Assembly: GCA_000611775.1 (NCBI GenBank)
Contig: KK106985.1
Location: forward strand, 1,660,291-1,724,290
Source: Umbilicaria muhlenbergii
Taxonomy: Eukaryota; Ascomycota; Lecanoromycetes; Umbilicariales; Umbilicariaceae
Length of the DNA stretch: 64,000 nucleotides
Reading direction: 5' to 3'
The notes beneath the pieces were generated by a model. It ran no database searches and was not told the origin of the DNA. It worked only from the letters and a program-made list of their open reading frames with translations. The translations under genes and the position numbers were made by a program. This document shows, piece after piece, positions 21,474 through 32,960 of the stretch (its first letter is position 1; every line of letters starts with the position of its first letter).

Positions 21474-22763
21474 GGTTGTTGCATTTGTGTTTTGGACCCT
21501 TGACCAACCGAATCCGTTTGGTGTCGCACGTGGTAGGCAGCTCGATAGGAGATATGTTAATTTATAGCTAAGAAGCTTAGGTGAATAGATACGTAACGCA
21601 TTAAGAAGAGAAGCGCAAGAAGTCAGGAACGCGCTGTCAAGGCACTGCGCGCTAAGCATTATGGAAGCTAGACTGACTCTAGACTAGTTTCTTAGTTATG
21701 TCTGCCAGAATATCGAGACTCAGAAACGAGACGGGTATATAGGATAGTACGAATACGAAAGTAAGAGAAGAAGCCTATTATTGAAGAAAGAGGCAAGAGG
21801 ATATAGAAGGTAGAGAAAGAAAAGGGAGAAGGCCATAAGGCCTTGGATAGGCTAGACGCTATCATAGGTCATTATGTCACCGTATTGTATAGGAGCTTGA
21901 ATGAGATTTGGGCGGCGGGGTGGAGGCTAGCTGTAAGCGGCACGCTTTAGCGGACACACACACTACAACGTATCCAGCGTATCTATTGTTAGGCCCTAGG
22001 CATGGGAGGTCCTTGCGCTTCTCTCCATTTGTATGTATGGGATCCCTCCCCACCAGCCAAGGATCTAATAACTGTTACGCTGGAGACGGTGTACGGAGTA
22101 ACCGCAGCGCAATCTCCGCCAACGCCATCAGCAGCCACTGTGGGAGCCATATTACCGTCTCGACGAACGATGATTTCACTTGCGCGGCCTCAGTGTTTCA
22201 GGCAAGCAGGCAAACAGGCAAGCAGGCAACCCAGACCGGGCTCATTGCGCGGTACGCGTTGGAAAAATAGTTCGTTCGACATGCTCGATGGGGAAATGAG
22301 GTTCGAGTTGGGGGCCAAAGCCGCTTGGTGATTCCAATCCAACGGCCCTGGGGACCCCCGCGTACCTCAGCCTCGGGACTTGGTTTGCGAAGGTGCATCA
22401 ACTAAAGCATGCGGCATGCGGCATGCGGCGCGACTCCAGATACCAATCCGTATTGTCAGCACTACCCATCCACCGTGCATAGCATACCTAAGTGCTCGAC
22501 CTAAGGTCATGACACCCTGTCGGACCAGCCGATCCCGTCAATGGACATACGCCAAAATGTAACCTGGCTTAGAATAAATCCTGCTTCCAACGCATCGGCG
22601 GGCATCGATTTCATTAGAATGGAGCCGCTTGAGGATAAGATGCCCTCAACGCCCTCGTCGACGCCGTGCCCATTCACTGTCTTGTCTGCAGTCTAAATAG
22701 GAACACCTATACACTAGTCTCTTCTCGACCTAACGAGGGCAAGGACGGAGTTTATGCTTCATC
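21474..22763. other. intergenic, purine-rich, with short repeats
   Basis: 1.3 kb without a supported gene. 21680-21860 is strongly purine-rich with many TAG/TAT words and could be an old decayed element. An AGGCAAGC/AGGCAAAC repeat lies at about 22199-22230 and three GCATGCG units at about 22408-22430. The last 60 bases hold the calpain promoter or leader. Confidence 0.45.
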
Positions 22764-25685
22764 ATGGAAGTGGACCAGTTAACCCAAGGCTGTGCGCCGC
22801 CACCCTCACCTCAAGATACGCCTCCAATAAAGAAAGCGAAGAAGCAGTTCCCACAGAAGACTGTTGACCAGTTCTGGGATAAGTTCGTTACAAACTTCCC
22901 CGGCAAAGTTGAAACGATCCTACCCAGCAACATCTATGCTAAAAGCAGAGCGGCGAAAACTCCCGAGGGCGTTGTTCATGGTCAAGCTGCGACCAAGAGC
23001 TATGAGGAAGCGAGAGCAGAGTGCGTCGAAGCTGTGAACAGAATCTCGAAAGAATGTCGACGAGTAAACATGAAATACCGTGATCCGCACTTCGATATCG
23101 ATTTTGATTTAAAGTGGAATCAAAGAGACTGCTTGGATGGGCTGACAGTGGATCGGTGGGATAAAGAGTTGGCCCCAAAATCCGTCAAGCGTGTGCCAGT
23201 ATGAGGCATTGTATCACTTCGTCTTTTCAGTCACATGCTGACAGGGGGTGCCCAGGACATCTTTGGCAAGCCAGTGTTCTATGACAACGGAGCTACAGCA
23301 AGCGACGTTCGCCAAGGTGCCGACGGCGACTGTTGGTTCATGTCTGCGTTATGCGCATTGGCTAACGAAAAGGAAATGATCGATAAGGTCTGTGTTGCCA
23401 GGGATGAAAAAGTTGGCGTTTACGGCTTCGTTTTCCATCGAGGTGAGCAGACTCTACGGTTGTAGCGGCATACGCGGGGCACCCCTGACTTCTCCCAGAT
23501 GGGTGCTGGATGCACACCGTGATCGATGACAAGCTGTACCTCACACATGCCGATTATGCCGAAAGCGTGGACGAGAAGTTAACCTGGGACCAACTGAATC
23601 GGGCGGACTCCGAGGCAGAGTACCGAAAGACATATCAGACAGGATCGCGTGCACTCTACTTTGCCCAATGCAGTAGTGAGAATGAGACGTGGTTGCCGTT
23701 GCTAGAGAAGGCTTACGCAAAAGCCCATGGCGATTACAAAGCGATAGATGGAGGGTTTACCGGGTACGTAAGCGATCAGCAGGGCTTCTGCATTGTTTAT
23801 CTTGCTTGTTGCTGATAGTATACCAGGGAGGCCCTTGAGGATCTCACTGGTGGAGTGACTACGGAGCTTTTCACAACAGATATTCTGGATTTGGACCAAT
23901 TCTGGAAAGATGAACTCATGCGCGTCAACATAGACTTCCTCTTCGGGTGCGCCTCAGGGACATTTGACACGTGGTTAGGTGGAGGTGATAAGACACGTGA
24001 ATATAAAGAAAGAAAGGGGGTTGTACCGATGCACGCGTATTCAATTATGGAAGCCAGAGAGGTCAAGGACCAAAGGCTTGTCCGTGTCCGGTACTGAAAC
24101 CACTCGAATTACCGAGCCCTGGACATATACTGATATTCTCCAGTAATCCTTGGGGAGTCAAAGAGTGGACGGGTGCATGGAGTGATGGTTCTGAGCAATG
24201 GACACCTGAATGGATGGAGCTCCTAGGGCATAAATTTGGCAATGATGGGGTAGGTCGTCCGATTTTTACCTCTCTTTATAGCTGACTGTAGTAGATGTTC
24301 TGGATCTCATATGAAGACCTCATCCGCAACTATCAGGCCTTCGACCGAACTCGTCTTTTCGGACCCGAGTGGAGTGTCACACAGCAGTGGACCAGTCTGG
24401 ACGTACCGTGGTCTGCGGACTACAATGACACGAAATTCAGCATAAAGCTTACGAAGAGCAGCCCTGTTGTAATCGTTCTCTCGCAAGTAAGTGATGTAGC
24501 AGCGTTCAATTTCCAGGCTTGGGATCTTTTCAAGTGGCGCTTCTCGGTGTGGGGACCCCCACGCTTACTTCACAAGCAAAAGAAATTTCAGGGTTTCTGA
24601 GCACTGCATTTGCTGTTGAGATGTGGAGGGGCTCCCCAGCTGCAGACTACACCCCTTGACCCCAAGCCTACTTCCTACCTAGTGCGCTAATGGCACACAG
24701 CTTGACGAGCGATATTTCTACGGCTTGGAAGGCCAGTACAGTTTCCGCCTCCATTTCCGACTTGAAAAAGATGGAGAGCACGACTACATTGTCCGCAGCC
24801 ACGGCAACTACCTCATGCGCCGATCTGTCAGCGCTGACCTCGAGCTTGAAGCCGGCACTTATTCGGTACTCATGAAGGTGACGGCCAAGCGCTATCCAGA
24901 CAGAGCCACGACGGAAGACGTAGTAAAAGAATACAGCAAACGTTCGCAAGATAAATTATTGATGATTGGAATGGCATATGATCTCGCACATGCCAAGGCG
25001 CAGATCAAGGAGACCGATCAGGAAAAGGCACTGCGTGAGCAGCGTGAGAAGAAAAGAGAAGCCGCCGAACACAAAAAACTTCGAGAAGAGTATAGGGCAG
25101 AAAAATATAGGAGGTGGCTGCATGCAAAGAAGGCTCATGAACGGGAGAAGCGTCATGCACAGGCAAAGGAGCAACGGCGCCTCAAGAAGGCTGAGGGACG
25201 CAAAGCCACGGATGTACCAGATGATACCGCCAAGGCAGCCCCCCCAGCTTCACATGGCCAGATACCTCCAGTCAACGGTGAAATGCCCAAAGCCGAAGAG
25301 CAGGCGACCGGAGGAGCTATTGAAACTGCGCTACCTAAACTAGCGCCAGAGTTGCTATCTCTTCTAACTAAAGTAGCTATCCAAGGTCCTAAACCCGTCG
25401 AAGCCGATATTCCCAATAAGGACAAAACAACCGAAGACAAAGTCAAGCAGTTCAATCAAAATCTTGCCGCCATGCCGCACCTCAACGTCCCCGGCGTCTC
25501 CATCCCCGCTGGCCTGGCCTCAAATATCGCCCCTCCCCCCTCCACCGCCGCCCCCGACGACGACTACGAATCCGACGCCTCCTTCAACTCTAGCATCAAC
25601 ACCGACCTCGACGGTCTGTATGCCACAGCAGCCGTGCGCAACGACTCCGTCGCCTTCGTTGCTGTTGCAGGAGAGGCGAATAACA

Positions 25686-25721
<36 letters not shown>

Positions 25722-25975
25722 ACGCGGAATTCGAAAACGACCCCTGGAACGCGGTTTGTGTGGTTGGGTTGCGGGTTTATAGTAAAGATCCTGATCTCAG
25801 TGTGCTGATTGTGAGGCCGAAAAACGAGGATGAGGATGAGGAGACTCCATTGGATGTGGATGATCCGAATAAGGGGGCTACTGAGGAGCCGGTGCCGGGC
25901 GCGGGGGAGGAGAAGGAGGAGAAGGTGGAGAAGGAGAAGAAGGAGAAGAAGGAGGAGAAGGATGAGAAGAAGTGA
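22764..25975 (+). CDS. calpain-type cysteine protease
   Basis: Seven exons: 22764-23198, 23256-23442, 23499-23763, 23827-24090, 24144-24249, 24295-24486, 24701-25975, giving 907 residues. The C2-family catalytic triad is complete: Cys171 in GADGDCWFMSAL, His365 in PMHAYSI and Asn385 in RNPWGVKEWTG, the last two in adjacent exons. The protease core is followed by a calpain C2-like beta-sandwich (VDVPWSADYND-type start, then GQYSFRLHF and ADLELEAGTYSVLMKV). Next come a long charged helix (about residues 540-610, EKALREQREKKREAAEH) and low-complexity Ala/Asp and Glu/Lys tracts at the end. No MIT domain, so this is not PalB. A calcium-regulated cytosolic protease is the family expectation. Intron 6 is 214 nt; intron 5 is 45 nt with its acceptor directly before an in-frame ATG. 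Confidence 0.92.
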
Positions 25976-26853
25976 GGGGGGTGGAGTGGGAACTGGGTGG
26001 GGGGAGGGAGAAAAGGGGAGTGCATATGTAGTATGAACAGCTGGACAAAAGGGCTTGGAAAATTGATTGATTGGGGGGGGGGAGGAAGACTGGTTCTTTC
26101 GCGGTGGCTTGAAGACTGTGAGGTGGGGGCATTATCGCCGTGTTTCTAGTGTCTAAAATTATATTCCCCTCTTTCCCTCGATAGGAGTAAGATGTATTGC
26201 ATGTATCACTGCATCAAGTTACACTTCTTTGGCGGGAGATCCCCTCAACGTCTCAACATGAATTGGGAGTGTGGAGAGGATCAAATTGATGTGCATGAGT
26301 GGTCTGCTGCCGAGAGTCTCCTCCGCAATGTTGTTGGATGTGGTCACTTTGGCTGCTATTCGGCTGTTGTATGAGATCGGAATACGCTTAATAGAATTAT
26401 TGTGCATGGCTTGTGGATGGGGTATGGTATTGCTAAGAGTTACTGTTCGTATGAAGGCGTTCTGCAAAAGTGGAGATGTTTTTCTGTACGATTGACATAA
26501 CTGCTGCTGCTCAGAAGATACCTTATTCTATTCTATTGGCTTGAGTTTTACTCTCCTCTCCTCTGCTCTACTCTGTTTCTCCTCCATATTTTTTGCACTT
26601 CACCCTACTCTACTCTGTATTCCATATCTTTTTTACTCCACTTTACTCAGTTGCTTTGTGCTCGACTTCGTCAGTAAAAGTAGTGATAATTGAGCTCTAT
26701 CGCCTGCCCCCATGAATTCCTGAATTGTAACTTGCGTTTTGTTATACAGCTGCTACTAAGGATTTTCAAAGGCTAATTCCTTGAGACAGCCCCTTCATTG
26801 GATGGTACGTCTAATGGGGCCACTGTGGTGGTCATCGACAGAATCCGGGTTGC
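25976..26853. other. intergenic, convergent 3' flanks
   Basis: Separates the calpain from the hydrolase homologue on the opposite strand. It holds a G run near 26070-26082 and a CTCTACTCTGT-type pyrimidine microsatellite at about 26545-26650. No gene supported. Confidence 0.5.
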
Positions 26854-28126
26854 TCAACCTCTGTGACGGCGTAGCGCTTCCGCCAGCCATACCCCCACCT
26901 CCACCAACTCATCCTCTCCCCATAACCCCACGCCTTGCCTCTTTAAAAGCTTAACGTTGTCATTCTCCCGCACCTCTTCCGCTGCCAGTCCCTCACCATC
27001 CCAACCAGCAGCCTGTTTCATGTACGAAGGCGAACTCCTCTTCACACGCTCCACGAGTTCCACACCCTGATCCCGAAGTAGGCTTTCCTCGCCAACATCA
27101 ACCCGTATAACTGGGAGCTTGAGTTCCGAATGGAGGGGGGGATACCGCCGTCGTGCTTTGCGCTTCTTGACGGGCAAAGAGGCTAGATCTGTCGCAGGAT
27201 CTGTTTCAGCATCTGCTGGCTCCAAGGTGGGAATCTCAATACTGGCAGTGCGAAAGAAGAGGAGCGGCGAGGCGAAGGGATCGAACCATTTTTCGGGCTT
27301 CGTGAAGAACGTATCTCGTGCCGAGAGGAGGCCTTGCGCGGAAAGAGCGTTGGAGTTGGCAAAGGCAGTCCAGGAATTGATAGGACGCGGTTTGGTCGGA
27401 CTGCGCTTTCTCGATGGAGGCTCCTCTGGTTCAGTTCTCGTATCTGGTAGATCCACGCCGTCCAGTCCCTGGTGTGCCGACTCGGCGACCGGGAATGTCC
27501 AATCCGCAATCGGATTTCCCACCACTGCGGCACGTATGCCGCCTGGTTTCTGGGCATGGCATTCCGTCAACGCCAACATAGCCGCGAGACTTCCGCCGAT
27601 GAGCTCCCCGCAGACGCCGACGCACGGAAATTGAGGAGGGTTTTGCCAGCTAGCGGGGCCGTGGACGAGGTTTTTAAGGACCCAGTCGTAGCAGGCGAGG
27701 ATATCGTGGACCGGGGTCGGATAGGGTAGCGTGGAGGAGACGCGGTAGTTTATCTGGATAGTAGTCGCGTTTGTGGTGTGGTTTAGGGCAGAGAGGGCGC
27801 TGGTGTTGATGGGGTTTGGGGGTTCGGGGAAGGAGGGACCGCGCGGCAGGTAGAGGATTATGGGGTTGGCTGGGTCGGGTTTGGCAGGGTGGTGAATGCT
27901 GTATTGGCCAAATTAGTGCAAGGATCGACACAAAGAGTGAATTGACTTACTCAAGGACGACATGGCCGCTAGAACCTACTTTGACCTTTACCTGCTCGGC
28001 CGTCGGAGAGCTGACAACTGAGAGGTGTCGACATCGCAGTGACTGGGGGAGCCTCGTGCTCCCACAAATGGGCGTCACCCATAGAGCTGAAGGAGCCTTG
28101 AGAATGGCATTGTAAGCACGTCGCAT
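26854..28126 (-). CDS. alpha/beta-hydrolase fold protein, nucleophile not evident
   Basis: Exons 28126-27951 and 27898-26854 (52-nt intron), 406 residues. The first ~40 residues are Arg/Ser/Ala-rich with no acidic residue, like a mitochondrial presequence. Then come VVLDIHHPAK, ILYLPRGPSFPEP (the HGGG-like oxyanion strand position), INYRVSS and HDILACYDWVLKNLV, the usual layout of fungal esterase-like alpha/beta-hydrolases. At the nucleophile elbow the sequence is CGELIGGSLAAML: the GxSxG centre is Leu, and the only Ser lies three residues later. I recall this GELxGG form in uncharacterised fungal proteins. Either a displaced Ser works or the fold is non-catalytic. Divergent from the phosphoglycerate-mutase-family gene. 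Confidence 0.8.
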
Positions 28127-28494
28127 GTCCTCATGACCGTGATGATGCTCAGGATCTCGAGGCAGGTCTGTTCAGGGCCCAACTCCTCATGATTAAGGAA
28201 GGTTGGCCGCAAGCAGTAGGGCTAGCCTTGCCGGCTAACCAGCTCCTTCCGCTTTCGTCTCGCGAAAAGGGTGACGCCAATGACGAAGTCTCTCTTGGGG
28301 CGTGGATTGGTGGAATGTGGATACTTCCCTTGCGACAGTTGGCCGATAAGGCGGTCACCTACCTTTGGGCTTGTCTTGACTACAATTAATAACGTTCACT
28401 TGATTTCGTACTTGTTGACTCTCTTTGTTGCTTCTTCACCTTCGTTCCCCCAGCCCTTGTCGAGAATTCTAGAGTAGCGTTTAATACTATATCC
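28127..28494. promoter_or_regulatory. divergent spacer hydrolase homologue / PGM-family gene
   Basis: About 370 bp shared upstream region. The part just before 28495 is the 5' leader of the PGM-family gene, whose first intron starts inside the start codon. No operator recognised. Confidence 0.4.
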
Positions 28495-29432
28495 AGTAAG
28501 TCAGATTGCTAAGCTTCTCTGTACTTTTACCTACCTGGAGCTGTACAGTTATATCAGAGCTGACAGGTGTTCCCCCAGTGGCTCCAATCATCCACGCCGT
28601 TCGTCATGCGCAGGTAGGGTTTCCCAACCATCAATTCCTCATGGAAGCACACTGACGGCGTACAGGGTTTTCACAACCTCTCTGAAGCCAACTATCAATT
28701 GCATGACCCAGACCTCACCCCCTACGGTGAAGAGCAATGCCGCCACCTGGCCCAGCACTTTCCTTATCACAAATCAGTCGAGTTACTCGTAGCCTCCCCA
28801 ATTCGTCGAACCATCTACACCACCCTGCTTGGCTTCGAGCCCGAAATAAAGCGAGGCCTAAAGATCATCACACTACCCGAGGCCCAAGAAACGAGCGAAA
28901 ACCCTTGTGACATTGGCAGCGATGTCGAGGTGCTGAAGAAAGAAATGGCAGACAAGCCAGTAGACCTCAGCTTGGTCACAGAAGGGTGGAATAGCAAGCA
29001 AGGGAAATGGGCAGAGGACGACGAGGCAATCGAAGCACGAGCCAAAGAGACGAGGGAATGGTTACGAGCCAGACCGGAGAAGGAGATTGTGTTGGTGACG
29101 CATGGAGGGTTTCTGCATTACTTCACAGGGGACTGGAGCGACAGTGTTAGGTACAATGGTAAGCCAACAATCGTGGAAGAGTAAGCCGACGAAGTACGGT
29201 AAAGTTGATAGGTACACCTGAAGTCGGCACTGGCTGGTCCAACACCGAATACCGTTCGTACAAATTCAAGGACGAGACGGACGACAACGCATCACTCATT
29301 GAAACCACGGAATCAAGGGAAAGACGGAGAGGGACGGAAAAGCCGCTGTCGGAGACAGAGCAGATGGAGCTGGAGGCGACCCATCACAAGAAAGGGGAGA
29401 ATGGAGATTTCCAACTTCAGAATAAGGTGTGA
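28495..29432 (+). CDS. histidine phosphatase / phosphoglycerate-mutase-family protein
   Basis: Coding exons: 28495 (one base), 28579-28613, 28666-29158, 29212-29432, giving 249 residues. The only ATG giving the family N-terminus (M-APIIHAVRHAQG) is made by splicing: A at 28495 joins TG at 28579-28580 across an 83-nt GTAAGT...CCCCCAG intron with branch GCTGAC. The catalytic first His lies in VRHAQGFHN, phosphate-binding Arg in ASPIRRTIYTTL, and the second His in VLVTHGGFLHYF, which is followed by a variable charged tail. The 2H phosphatase family includes phosphoglycerate mutases and many small phosphatases; the RHAQ form is typical of fungal members with unknown substrates. No targeting signal. 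Confidence 0.87.
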
Positions 29433-30296
29433 TGTGTTGCTATGGCAAGTTGGTGGACGGTCCTTACTCTGCAGCAGGGAAAGAACAATAGAGACTGGAT
29501 AGGTGCATATTAGAGACCGGGTCCGGGATAGACTAGACGCATAGGTGACAAGACATAGATGATTGGGGCGGGGCCATACACGGCTCTCATAGAAGCGCAT
29601 ACCCGTATCAACATCAGACTAGGATACTTGGCCCTAGTCCCGATCACTCATTGAACAGTTGGCGGAAGTCGAGTGAGGACTTTCTTCAAGAATGACCTGT
29701 TTGTTGCTGATCCGGGTGCCATGCAACTTCGTGTCCCTTATCTCGATCTGCCATAGCAGCACATCAATCACGAGGTCAGCCGCAGGCGCCTTTCAGGGCC
29801 CCTTCAAGCCTATCAGAGTACGCAGCGCTATCTTGGCGCTCGATGTCTCGTGCCCCAACAAGGAATAGAGCTACGTTGCCCTGCCAAGTGCAGCCTACCG
29901 GTCGGGCCGGTCAAGCTTTTTGTCTCACTGGCGTCGATCAAAAGGCGGGTTACCGAGCGCCATGAACGCGGGGGTTTGGGGTCTTGGAGAACATCTGCCA
30001 ATGCGCTTGCACTACCTTATCAACCCTTCTATACCACACGTGCATCCTCCAAGATGCCTAGCACCCACCCCCCGAATAAAGAGTGCGGCTGTTGGCAGCA
30101 TTATCCGCGAAAAGCAATGCGAGATTTCTTGGCTTAGGGCTATAGGGATATAAGAGCGCAGAGATAGATGCCACCGTTTCACATGCACCGTTCTGCTAGC
30201 TATCACACCATCATCCACGACAGTACCTCCGAAGAAACTATCCGACAAAGCCTCTTACCACGAAGACATTTTCACCATCCGCACCACACTAGCGCG
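29433..30296. other. intergenic, no gene recognised
   Basis: About 860 bp with only short ORFs lacking conserved sequence. Upstream of the small GGAGN-motif gene. Confidence 0.45.
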
Positions 30297-30628
30297 ATGG
30301 GTGCCTCGAGCGATACGGCACAGCCGACTGAGGTTACGATCGAACGCTGCGTTAGCAATGGCATTGGAGGAGCGGGGAACCTCCGTAAGCACAGCGTCCT
30401 TCTCCTCAGTGCTAGTCTTCGATTTCGCCGACTGACAGAAGCGTAGGACGTCCGTCGGTGACCAAGTCTATGGTGGCAGCCATCGACGAGAACGGAAGCA
30501 CGCGCAGGCGAAGTAGTGTCTGGTCTGTGAATTCGAATGATGGCAAGCCGGCGTCCATCCTCACGGCTGCAAAACAGATGTTCAGAAAGGGGTCGACGGC
30601 GAGTGTAGAGGAAGAGCCTAGAACGTGA
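30297..30628 (+). CDS. 89-residue GGAGN-motif protein (DUF3602/PAR32-like)
   Basis: Two exons, 30297-30384 and 30447-30628, joined by a 62-nt GTAAGC...CGTAG intron with a CTGAC branch. The product opens MGASSDTAQ and contains SNGIGGAGNLRRPS across the junction, then a basic Ser-rich part (STRRRSSVWSVNS) and an acidic end (SVEEEPRT). The GxGGAGN block is the hallmark of the PAR32/DUF3602 family, which in yeast touches nitrogen and TORC1 signalling and is heavily phosphorylated. Only one copy of the motif is present, whereas PAR32 has several, so the assignment is tentative. The many Ser/Arg dipeptides look like kinase targets. Confidence 0.65.
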
Positions 30629-30943
30629 GAGAGACTTGGTTAGGGTACTGGGAGACTGTCTAGGAGATCTCGGTGGATTCAGGGTCCATAGGAATAATTG
30701 TATGCGAACATACTAATACCGGCTCAATGGTTTCAGCTGGAATGTGCTGTGGAATGTGTGACCGCTTGCAGTGTGTTCCCCACTGTGGACAATTCCTTTG
30801 TCCGTGCTCGACCCCAGCCATCTCGTACTCACTAGATACTTCCCAAGTTGAAGACTTCAGAGGAAAAAGAAATGCTACCGCGCTAGCCCCTCTGCTACTT
30901 ACACTCTACGTCAAAAGCAACGATAACTTGGACAAGGAGCAAA
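30629..30943. other. intergenic, short spacer
   Basis: 315 bp between the small gene and the pseudokinase. It holds the pseudokinase promoter. Nothing else seen. Confidence 0.4.
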
Positions 30944-32382
30944 ATGGCAATGTACGTTAATGACAACCCGAGAAGGGCGAAAGCAAGACGCGAGACGACT
31001 CCATATACCATCAGCAAGTACGAGCACTTGGAGGAGCTTCATGGCTTATTCGAGGATGCCGGCCATCTACCTATCGAGCCCCCGAAGCTCTTGACAGCAC
31101 TCCGCGACAGAAACAACGACGAAAACGCGGATGAGGACGGCGTCAGCAATGGGAGAGGGCGAGCAGCTCCAACCCCAAGAATCTGGAGAACGAGACGGAG
31201 ACGAGATGCGAAAGTATGTACAGACCTCGAATAGTTGAGCTAAGAAATGTGCGATGCCTAAGACTTGAATGAAATATAGATCTTTCTCGCACAAGAATTC
31301 GTGGACATCAGAGGGGTCATCGACGACGCGAAGGATACGCTCCTGCAGCTCCTGAATCATCCCAATCTCGTCTCACTCATCGATATAGTAAGGGATTCAG
31401 ACGTTAGCGCTGGTGCTATGGACTATACCGTCTGGGAGAATTGCAACAGGGGAACGCTGAACCGTCTGTTGTATCGGGAACCAGATGAAGGGCCTATGTA
31501 GGTTTCATACTTCCAATTTTGGACGCGAGGAAGGCCTGGCTGACACATAGCACGCAGTGATATTCCGGAGAGCTTGTGTTGGCACGTCCTGGAAGGGATT
31601 TCACAAGCTCTACTTTGGCTCCACCATGGTCACAAGCACACCTTTCCGTTCGACACTCACGTGTGGCATGACGATGACTGGCATCCAATCATGATAAGCA
31701 AAATAACGCCTGCGAACAGTATGTTCTCTTTTTCAATCCAGAGTAGAGGGGTCTGACCAGGAAGTAGTATACTTCACCGCGCCCGAAGACGGCGCCACTT
31801 ATGGAGACGTCAAGCTGGGTTGCTTTCAATCGGTGACGGTAGTATCGTCGCCGGTAGACATAAGTACCCATAAGCCTGCCTGGGCAGTAAGCGCCTACGA
31901 TCCTCCCGTAAGTCGACTTCCGAAGTATCTTGTTGCCAATACTGACGCCCCACAAGGAAATGAGTAACCCCAACCAAGCATGGACCGCCGCGGCAGAAGT
32001 GTGGTCCTTGGGAGCTGTCCTGTACCACATGATGGTTGGCCAACCGCCAGAAGAAGTGGACCTATCGGATGTATTGCCGCCACCTGAATTCATGGGTCCG
32101 AAAGCTCCGGAGAACCCGGCTGGACTCAGGGGCTTCTATATGAAGGCTCTGCCGCGAAGATATAGCCGCGAACTTAGGGATATTGTGAAGGCTATGATGC
32201 ATTTCCAAGAAGCCAAGCGGCCGACTGTGGCTGATCTTTCGGTCGAAGTTGATCGGGGTATGAGGATTTGGAGAGAGGATACGGAGGAGGGGGGGAGGTA
32301 TATGTTGAAGGGCGAGAAGAGGAGATATGATCTTTTTGGCGATGTTGTCGAGAGGAATCGTGGCAAGTTGCGTTGGATTTAG
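30944..32382 (+). CDS. protein-kinase-like fold, probably a pseudokinase
   Basis: Five exons: 30944-31213, 31280-31497, 31558-31718, 31765-31907, 31957-32382, giving 405 residues. After a charged N-terminus comes the N-lobe/hinge (NHPNLVSLIDIV, then DYTVWENCNRGTLNRLL), helix E (LCWHVLEGISQALLWLHHG), then ISKITPANI in place of HRDxKPxN. The catalytic Asp is Lys while the final Asn is kept. The DFG position reads LGCF. The APE motif is YDPPEM. The C-lobe is well kept (EVWSLGAVLYHMMVGQPP and DIVKAMMHFQEAKRPT). Loss of both catalytic aspartates argues for a pseudokinase acting as scaffold or allosteric regulator. Some fungal relatives keep DIxPxN at this site. Introns are 46-66 nt. Confidence 0.82.
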
Positions 32383-32960
32383 AGTGGTAATCAATTTATA
32401 TGTTGCGTTGTTCAGGACATTGGTTCCAGCTCTATTGATGCTGCGTGGTGAAGAACGAGGCCTTAGTGTGGGGGCCTTGTGGACCTCACATATAAAAGTA
32501 TTAACATCAGATAGTAGATGGTACTCGTGCACATCGACTGTAGAGGTAGAATACCTTAGTTATCGCTAAGAGAGAGTCATGGCAACTCGGCACTCCTTCC
32601 TCTTCCGCAATTCGAATGGGCGCCCCCCTTGACAACTCCCTCACTCCACAACACGCGTCCTCTCGATAAATCTTCTAGAATCTTACTTTGATGTGTTCAT
32701 TGGATAGTCAAGAGGGTTCTCCGATTGCAAACTACCGCCTTTTTCCACCAATCTGCCTTGCACCTTTCTCCGGCTGCGAACTACCCCCAATTTTGACCCT
32801 GGGGCTACTAATCCTGGACCTATCAGTGGCAACTGACACAGATCACACATCCATGAGGCCAAGTATCAAGGACGAGATGACATTGATAGATAATGTTCAG
32901 ACGCGACACCTTTGCTGTCCGTGACCCCAACCATTGCTATGCCGTTCAAAATGCAAATGT
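32383..32960. other. intergenic, convergent
   Basis: Region between converging genes. A CGCCCCCCTTGACAACTCCCT motif at 32621-32641 resembles the dispersed motif described in findings. No gene supported. Confidence 0.45.

Noticed and set aside
21680-21860. Purine-rich tract as a decayed transposon
   Set aside because: No terminal repeats, target-site duplication or transposase residue could be identified.
22764-25975. Assignment of the calpain as PalB (pH-signalling protease)
   Set aside because: No MIT-like N-terminus and different C-terminal layout; kept as a general calpain.
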